Part shown: one piece after another, positions 58,753 to 64,000 of the stretch
Layout of the letters: every line of letters starts with the position of its first letter
Numbering within the stretch: the first letter of the stretch is position 1
Assembly (NCBI GenBank): GCA_937873445.1
Contig: CALMWF010000026.1
Coordinates: 1-64,000, forward strand
Source: an uncultured Alphaproteobacteria bacterium
Lineage (GTDB): Bacteria; Pseudomonadota; Alphaproteobacteria; Rhizobiales; Aestuariivirgaceae
Direction: 5' to 3'
Length of the DNA: 64,000 bases
Notes under the pieces: model-generated
What the model was told of the DNA's origin: nothing
Databases searched by the model: none
What the model saw: only the letters and a program-made list of their open reading frames with translations
Program-made: the position numbers and the translations under genes

Positions 58753-59474
58753 GGAGCGGCCAGAACTGTAGCCGCGAGCGCGGCGCTGACCTCCTGCTCA
58801 TGGGGCAGCGGGCAATCGGGCAAGACCAGCCCCATGGAAATGACCATCTTCAGCCCCTCCTCCACGCTCATGGAGAGGATTTTCACCTCCGACTGGTCGG
58901 CAAAGAACACATAACCGCCGGTGGGATTGGGCGTCGTCGAGACATAGACGGCATAGAGCTTGCGGCCCCGCTCCAGACCGATCTCGCAGCCATCCACCTC
59001 ACGCGAAATGAAGGCCGGGGTGAACACGCCCTTGCGCGGCCACTCCACCAGACAGACATGGCGGAAGCTGGTGCCCTTGCCGGAGAACATGGTCTCGAAC
59101 AGCTGCTTCGAACCCTTGTAGATGGAGCGCACCACGGGGGTGCGGTTCATCAGCTTGTCCCACAGGCCGATGAGGGTGGAGCCGACAAGGTTGGCGGCCA
59201 GCGCGCCAATGGCGGTGATGGAGATCAGCGCAAAGAGCAGGCCGAAGCCGGGCAGCTTGAAGGGCAGATAGGTGTCCGGGTTGAATTCCGGCGGCAGCAG
59301 CGGCTTGAACCAGCGGTCGAAGATGGAGATGAACCACAGCGTTGCCCAGATGGTGATGGCGGCCGGGGCGGCAATCACCAGACCGGTAAAGAAATAGGTG
59401 CGCAGCCGGGAAAACAGGCTGGTGCGCGGCGCGGGTGGTGGGGTCTGGTCGGTCATGACGGGCGGTGATGACAT
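58704..59474 (-). CDS. DUF502 family membrane protein
   Basis: Inner-membrane protein of 256 residues from the DUF502 family. Two spans lie near residues 29-49 and 78-98. Conserved blocks include YFFTGLVIAAPAAITIWAT, and GSTLIGLWDKLMNRTPVVRSIYKG (by position about 97-120). A soluble part follows with PTGGYVFFADQSEVKILSMSVEEGLKMVISMG. Function unknown. The start could also be MTDQTPP at 59456. It overlaps the recG 3' end on the opposite strand. Confidence 0.88.
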   Translation of the reverse strand: MSSPPVMTDQTPPPAPRTSLFSRLRTYFFTGLVIAAPAAITIWATLWFISIFDRWFKPLLPPEFNPDTYLPFKLPGFGLLFALISITAIGALAANLVGSTLIGLWDKLMNRTPVVRSIYKGSKQLFETMFSGKGTSFRHVCLVEWPRKGVFTPAFISREVDGCEIGLERGRKLYAVYVSTTPNPTGGYVFFADQSEVKILSMSVEEGLKMVISMGLVLPDCPLPHEQEVSAALAATVLAAPQPAPRKRKPSSRSNR

Positions 59475-59504
59475 GGCCGGCAGTGGCAGGCAAGCGCCAA
59501 TAAA

Positions 59505-60404
59505 TCAGGGGGTCAGCCCCTCCTCGCCCGGGTACTGATCGGCCCAGACGCGGGCGCGGGCCTCGGCCTCCAGCCGGGTTTCATCGGACACTTCGCTGCG
59601 GATGGCGTTGGCGCGTTCGATGATGGCGGCGTCGTCAGCGGGACTGGCGGTGGCACCGGCCAGAATATACCACATGACGGCGCGGGTTTCGTCGCGCTGC
59701 ACCACCTTGCCGTCCCAATAGAGATCACCGAGATAGGCCTGGGCACCGGGGTGGCGCTTGCGCGCCGCCGCCATCAGCCATTTCAGGGCCTGCTGCGGAT
59801 TTTTGCGCACCCCCTGCCCCTTCATGGTCATGACCCCAAGGGCAAACTGGGCACCGGGATGACCATAGGTGGAGGCGAGCCGCAGATAGGTGCGGGCGGC
59901 GGCGGCCGGCTCGGGCCTGATTCCCGCTTCGGGAATGCCGGTGCGGAGATAGTCGGCGACCCGCAACTGGCCGTCGACCATGATGCGCAGTCGCTTCTGG
60001 TCCGGCTCGTCGGGGTCATAGGCTTCGGCCACGCGGCTGTAATAGGAGAAGGCCGTGGCATCATCAACGGAGACACCCTTGCCGGTGGCATAGATGTGGC
60101 CGAGATACCAGTCGGCAACGATGTTGCCGTCGTCCGAGGCCTTGCGGAAATTCTTGATGGCCTTGCTGTAATTGCCGTCGTTATAGGCGTTCCTGGCCTT
60201 CTTCAGGTCGTCGGTCCAGAAGGGAATGTTGATGGACGGCAGCTTCAGCTTGGGCGGGGCCGGAAGATAGGAGAAGAACCCGGCATTGGGCTCACCGGCG
60301 TCCTGGGCGTGCGCCGCCACGCCGCCCGACAGCAGCAGGCAGGCCAGCGCCATGGGGCGCAGCACGGCCAGCAGCGAAAATCGGGAAAGGCGGCGAAACA
60401 TCAT
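59505..60404 (-). CDS. Exported Sel1-repeat protein, ExoR-like
   Basis: Periplasmic protein of 299 residues with a signal peptide (cleavage near AHA-Q). It holds four or more Sel1/TPR-like repeats (YNDGNYSKAIKNFRKASDDGN, LGHIYATGKGVSVDDATAF, FALGVMTMKGQGVRKNPQQAL, LGDLYWDGKVVQRDETRAV by position). The repeat layout and size are close to ExoR, the periplasmic inhibitor of the ExoS-ChvI kinase pair in rhizobia. Orthology is not proven. Downstream DUF502 gene is 30 bp away, same strand. Confidence 0.8.
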   Translation of the reverse strand: MMFRRLSRFSLLAVLRPMALACLLLSGGVAAHAQDAGEPNAGFFSYLPAPPKLKLPSINIPFWTDDLKKARNAYNDGNYSKAIKNFRKASDDGNIVADWYLGHIYATGKGVSVDDATAFSYYSRVAEAYDPDEPDQKRLRIMVDGQLRVADYLRTGIPEAGIRPEPAAAARTYLRLASTYGHPGAQFALGVMTMKGQGVRKNPQQALKWLMAAARKRHPGAQAYLGDLYWDGKVVQRDETRAVMWYILAGATASPADDAAIIERANAIRSEVSDETRLEAEARARVWADQYPGEEGLTP

Positions 60405-60591
60405 GCTCCTGTGCTGCCGGGCACCCCCTCCGGACCCCAGCCCTGGCGGGCAGCGGACCGGTCCGGCACGGGAGCGGCGGCATATTCGTTCACCTTGCCC
60501 TATCGTCCAATTTGGGCGCCAGCGTGGATCAATTGCGCCGGTCTGTGGGATTCGGCAATTCTGTCATGCTGTTGCAAAGATGCAACTGATG
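60405..60591. other. Non-coding gap upstream of the Sel1 gene
   Basis: 187 bp with a symmetric GTTGCA-AAGA-TGCAAC at 60571-60586, six bases past the flavin oxidoreductase stop. On the minus strand no U-run follows, so it is not a standard terminator. The rest shows no gene. Confidence 0.4.
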
Positions 60592-62538
60592 TCAGAGGGC
60601 GAGAGCGGCACGCATGCCTTCACACACCGCCTCCTCCACGGTGCGCGGGGCCAGACAGTCGCCCGCCAGACGCACCGGAATGGCCATGGCGTCGAGATCG
60701 GCCTTGAGGCTGTCCTCTTGGCGGTTGGCATAGACCGCCACCAGACTGTCCACCTCCTCCAGCATCACCGCCTCGCGGGCGGCGGTGTGATTAAAATAGG
60801 CGGTGCGGTGATCCATGCCGTAGAGCCGCATCCACGGCAGCACCTGAACCCCGAGGCGGTGCAGGCGGGCGTTGAACTCATCGCGGATGGAGTGGGGCAG
60901 TGCATCACCCGCGCAGGTGCCGTTGACCGCCAGACGGACCTGATGGCCCTCCTTGGCCAGTTTCAGCGCCAGCCCCATGCCCACCCAGTCGGCGCGCCAG
61001 TCATAGATCACCACATTGTGGCCGGGGCGGGCGCTATGGCGCAGCACATCGGCCGCCAGCATCAGGCGCTCAGTCTCGCCTTCGACCGGCGGCAGCACCG
61101 GCAGCGAGCCGGTGGCGAGAATGACGGCGTCCGGGCGCTCGGCCTCCAGCAGCTCGCGCGTCACCGGGCTTGAGCGCTTCAGCACGGCACCATGGTGTTC
61201 GGCCTCGCGGGCCAGATTGGTGACGATGCCGCCGAATTCGGCACGGTCCGGCAGAAGCTGGGCCAGCCGCACCTGGCCGCCGAGATAGCGCTGCTTTTCG
61301 TGAAGGGTGACGTGGTGGCCGCGTTCGGCCGCCACGGCTGCGGCCTTGAGCCCGGCCGGGCCACCGCCCACCACCATGACCTTGAGGGGCCGTGCGGCGC
61401 GGCGGCGCTGGCCCAGTTCCAGTTCGCGGCCCGTTTCCGGGTGCTGGATGCAGGACACGGAAAGGCCGTGCTGGATGTGGCCGATGCAGGCCTGATTGCA
61501 GCCGACACAGGCGCGGATGTGATCGGTTTCACCGGCCAGCGCCTTGTTGGGCATGTCGGGGTCGGCAATGGTGGCGCGGGTCATGCCGCAAAGGTCGGCC
61601 TGGCCGCGTTCGAGAATGAGTTCGGCCTCATGCGGCTGGTTGATGCGGCCGGCGACAAACACCGGAATGCCGGTGGCCTCGCGCACGCGCTGGGCCAATG
61701 GCGCCACATAGGCGTGTTCGGTGGCCATGGAGGGCACAATGTGCATGGCCCCTGACGATGAGGCCGAGGTGCCGGCAATCATGTTGAGGAAATCGAGCCG
61801 CGGGCTGAGCGCCCTGGCGATGGCCAGACTCTCGTCGCCGTCAATGCCCGCGTCATCATGTTCATCACCGGAGTGACGCATGCCGACGACAAAGCCATCG
61901 GGCACCGCGGCCCGGATCTGATCCAGGGTTTCGGCGACAAAGCGCAGGCGGTTGTCAAAGGAGCCGCCATAATCATCATCGCGCTGGTTCAGCCGGGCCG
62001 ACAGGAACTGGGCCGGAAGATAGCCGTGGCTGGCCACCAGCTCGACGCCGTCCAGCCCGGCCTCGGCCATGCGCCGGGCGGCGGCGGCATAGGCGGCAAT
62101 GATTTCGGCAATGAGCGGCCGGTCCATGACGCGCGGCACGGTGCGGTTGCGCTCGGAGGGGCTGTGCGAGGGGGCAATGGTGGAGCGTTGAACCCCATGC
62201 AGCCGGTTCATCATCTCGCGGCCGGGATGATGAAGCTGGACGAAGACGCGCGCGCCATCGTCATGAAGGGCGGCGGCGAGCCTGCGGAAGTGGGGAATGC
62301 AGGTGTCGTCATGGGCCATGAGCACATGGTCAGAGAAGCGCGCCGTGTCGTGCACGCCGGCAGCCTGCAGAATGATGAGGCCAGCCCCGCCGCGGGCGCG
62401 GGCGCGGTGATAGGCGGCAAGGGCCTCGGTGGGCCTATTGTCCCGGACCAGGCCGGTGTCATGACCGGTGGTGAAGATGCGGTTCCGGAGTTCCGCTCCC
62501 CTGATGGCCAAAGGCGAAAAGAGGAGCGGGAAACGCAT
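60592..62538 (-). CDS. OYE/trimethylamine dehydrogenase-type flavin oxidoreductase with 4Fe-4S
   Basis: A 648-residue iron-sulfur flavoenzyme of the 2,4-dienoyl-CoA reductase/trimethylamine dehydrogenase class. The N-terminal FMN barrel (about 1-330) has LFSPLAIRGAELRNRIFTTGHDTG and VELVASHGYLPAQFLS. The cluster motif CVGCNQACIGHIQ...SC fits C-x2-C-x3-C-x11-C near residues 340-362. FAD and NAD domains follow with MVVGGGPAGLKAAAVAAERG and VILATGSLPV. Substrate is not predictable; candidates are enoyl thioesters or N-methyl amines. Chorismate mutase lies 3 bp upstream, an odd pairing. Confidence 0.88.
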   Translation of the reverse strand: MRFPLLFSPLAIRGAELRNRIFTTGHDTGLVRDNRPTEALAAYHRARARGGAGLIILQAAGVHDTARFSDHVLMAHDDTCIPHFRRLAAALHDDGARVFVQLHHPGREMMNRLHGVQRSTIAPSHSPSERNRTVPRVMDRPLIAEIIAAYAAAARRMAEAGLDGVELVASHGYLPAQFLSARLNQRDDDYGGSFDNRLRFVAETLDQIRAAVPDGFVVGMRHSGDEHDDAGIDGDESLAIARALSPRLDFLNMIAGTSASSSGAMHIVPSMATEHAYVAPLAQRVREATGIPVFVAGRINQPHEAELILERGQADLCGMTRATIADPDMPNKALAGETDHIRACVGCNQACIGHIQHGLSVSCIQHPETGRELELGQRRRAARPLKVMVVGGGPAGLKAAAVAAERGHHVTLHEKQRYLGGQVRLAQLLPDRAEFGGIVTNLAREAEHHGAVLKRSSPVTRELLEAERPDAVILATGSLPVLPPVEGETERLMLAADVLRHSARPGHNVVIYDWRADWVGMGLALKLAKEGHQVRLAVNGTCAGDALPHSIRDEFNARLHRLGVQVLPWMRLYGMDHRTAYFNHTAAREAVMLEEVDSLVAVYANRQEDSLKADLDAMAIPVRLAGDCLAPRTVEEAVCEGMRAALAL

Positions 62539-62541
62539 GGT

Positions 62542-62838
62542 CTAGGTCCTGTTCAGCGCCCTCTGTTCGCGGCGGATGAAGCCATCCACCATAACGGTCC
62601 AGATCTCGCGGGCATGTTCGGGATCAAGACCAAGCCGTTTGGCCTCGGCCATGGCATTGTCAATGACCTCGTCCACCCGGGGCGGTATGCGGGCGGCAAG
62701 CCCCTCCCGCCGTTTAACGGCAATGGCGCGGTCAATCATGCCCTGGCGTTCGGCCAGCAAAGCCACCAGGCGCAGGTCGAGCGCGTCAATGTCGGCGCGG
62801 ACCTTGGCCATGGAGTCGTTAAATTCGGTATAACTCAT
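62542..62838 (-). CDS. Chorismate mutase (AroQ-type)
   Basis: Small helical chorismate mutase of 98 residues, which rearranges chorismate to prephenate for Phe/Tyr synthesis. The signature begins VRADIDALDLRLVALLAERQGMI (by position about 13-35), with the active-site arginine, then AVKRREGLAARIPPRVDEVI, and VDGFIRREQ at the end. The short free-standing AroQ form is common in alphaproteobacteria. Three bases separate it from the flavin oxidoreductase on the same strand. Confidence 0.92.
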   Translation of the reverse strand: MSYTEFNDSMAKVRADIDALDLRLVALLAERQGMIDRAIAVKRREGLAARIPPRVDEVIDNAMAEAKRLGLDPEHAREIWTVMVDGFIRREQRALNRT

Positions 62839-62886
62839 GCTTGTTTTACGGTCAAACCGTAACTCCTGAAGTGCTTTTGCCCCGGC

Positions 62887-64000
62887 CTAGGGCGAGGCGG
62901 CGCGGGGCGTGAAAACCCAGGGCCTGATGCCCTGCCCGCCCCGGGCGGTGCGGACAAGGATTCGGCCGGGTGTGATGGCGACAGAATGAGCGCCGTTGGC
63001 CCAGAGGTCAAATCGATCGATGCGCAGCGCAATTTCGAGGCAGCGGCCGCGCAGGGGAAATTCGGCAATGACAATATCGGCAGCCGGACAGGTGGTGTCC
63101 TGTTCGGCGGCCCGGCGCAGCACCACTACCCTCTGGCCCTTCACTGTGGCGGTGCAGACAGCACCGGTGCAGGACCAGCCGGGGCGGGTGGCGGCCACCT
63201 TGCCGGTCACCTCCTCGCCATTGCCGAGAAGCCAGCGCGACAGGGCAAAGCGTCCGCCACCGCCGGGAGCGGCCACCAGTTCACCCGCCGCATTGCGGAA
63301 GGCCACCGCCCGGCCGTCACCATCCACCAGAAGGTCTGGCTGCGCGGGCAGCGGCAGCAGCAGGGCTGCCCCGGCAAGCGCCAGCCCCGCCAGCCGGCCA
63401 CGGTCACGCAGCAGGGCCAGCAGCACCAGGCCCAGGGCGGCCAGCGTGGCCACCGCCGCCGGCGGCTGCTGCCAGACCTGCCCCGCCCCTGGAAAACCGG
63501 CCACCCAATCGGAGATCATCATCACCAGATCCATGCCCCTGCCCATGATGAGGAGCGGCAGCCGCTCCAGTCCCAGCGGCATCAGCAGGGTGGCAAGAAG
63601 TGCCGCCGGCATGACCACCACCCCCACCACCGGCAGGGCCAGGCCATTGGCAACAATGCCCCAGGGGGCAAGCCGCCCGAAGTGAAAGGCGGCGGGCACG
63701 CCGGAATAGAGGCCGGCCACCAGCGAGGTGACGGCCGGCACCCAGAGAAAGCGCCACAGGGCGCCGGTGGCGCGGGTAAAATGGGTCGGCGCGCCCTGCT
63801 CCTTGCCGTGCTGGTGGCGCTGCCACCACTCATAGAAGCCGGCAAGACCGGTGACCGCCATGAAGGACATCTGGAAGGAGGCCGACAACGCCTGTTCCGG
63901 CTGCATCAGCAGCAGGATGACGGCGGCTAGGGCTAGGTTGCGCAGCGAAATGGCGGGCCGGTCCATGAGCACGGCGGCAAACATCACGGCAATCATGATG
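62887..64000 (-). CDS. comEC: ComEC/Rec2 family competence protein (5' part missing)
   Basis: C-terminal portion of a polytopic DNA-uptake channel. The 371 visible residues include the Competence domain (LLMQPEQALSASFQMSFMAVTGL) with several hydrophobic spans, and a final soluble part ending RAASP. The open frame runs past the right edge of the window, so the start is outside. The C-terminal region lacks a full metallo-beta-lactamase domain, usual in alphaproteobacteria, where a shorter tail is found. Together with dprA it suggests natural transformation capacity. Confidence 0.9.
   Translation of the reverse strand, partial: IMIAVMFAAVLMDRPAISLRNLALAAVILLLMQPEQALSASFQMSFMAVTGLAGFYEWWQRHQHGKEQGAPTHFTRATGALWRFLWVPAVTSLVAGLYSGVPAAFHFGRLAPWGIVANGLALPVVGVVVMPAALLATLLMPLGLERLPLLIMGRGMDLVMMISDWVAGFPGAGQVWQQPPAAVATLAALGLVLLALLRDRGRLAGLALAGAALLLPLPAQPDLLVDGDGRAVAFRNAAGELVAAPGGGGRFALSRWLLGNGEEVTGKVAATRPGWSCTGAVCTATVKGQRVVVLRRAAEQDTTCPAADIVIAEFPLRGRCLEIALRIDRFDLWANGAHSVAITPGRILVRTARGGQGIRPWVFTPRAASP

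Overview
This is a GC-rich, gene-dense chromosomal window from an alphaproteobacterium, most likely Hyphomicrobiales (Rhizobiales) or a close relative. The evidence is the gene content and order: eno and an FtsB-like gene near pdhA; pyrB-pyrC'-plsY-dprA followed by topA and rnr; erpA diverging from dgt-argS-SPOR-nagZ-scpA-scpB; eipB; a phasin; homospermidine synthase; and recG diverging from sdhE-mfd. Placement rests on recognised families and remembered gene order, not on a tree. I see no tRNA, rRNA, CRISPR array, insertion sequence or prophage; the window looks like core chromosome.

Layout. 1-4.9 kb: pdhA, an FtsB/DivIC protein, a plus-strand Rrf2 regulator plus DUF2147 protein, an anchored binding protein, eno and a Pro/Ala-rich membrane protein. 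5-8.8 kb: metZ, gatA, gatC and a GNAT acetyltransferase, packed on the minus strand. 8.9-14.4 kb: ruvX, an AEC transporter, pyrB, a catalytically degenerate dihydroorotase, plsY and dprA in an overlapping plus-strand run. 14.5-18.8 kb: two paralogous small secreted proteins, a GST, an MFS transporter, a CDF metal exporter with a tripled C-terminal domain, and a small hypothetical gene. 18.9-26.3 kb: topA, a phosphate module (DUF47-PiT-Nudix), rnr and rpmG. 26.3-34.8 kb: a 380-bp non-coding gap, then scpB, scpA, nagZ, a SPOR protein, argS and dgt on the minus strand.

34.8-41 kb: erpA and xthA, a phasin with a well-defined promoter and operator, a SPOR-tailed D,D-carboxypeptidase, a small secreted protein, and a minus-strand eipB-VWA-J-domain cluster. 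41-47.3 kb: RidA, GDPD, DUF482 and HIT genes running into clpA-clpS, then a small hypothetical gene. 47.3-56.6 kb: parE, homospermidine synthase, an orphan peptide-type solute-binding protein, mfd and sdhE. 56.6-64 kb: recG, a DUF502 membrane protein, an ExoR-like Sel1 protein, an Fe-S flavin oxidoreductase, chorismate mutase and a comEC gene cut by the window edge.

Working together: most genes serve information processing (topA, parE, recG, mfd, ruvX, dprA, scpAB, xthA, rnr, argS, gatCA), protein quality control (clpA-clpS), the cell envelope (SPOR proteins, nagZ, carboxypeptidase, EipB, plsY) and central metabolism (pdhA, eno, pyrB). No obviously new defence or mobile system is present. The most interesting signals are the pseudo-dihydroorotase coupled to pyrB, the operator inside the phasin promoter spacer, the stacked palindromes before pdhA, the tandem small secreted Cys proteins and the Nudix-PiT-DUF47 overlap.
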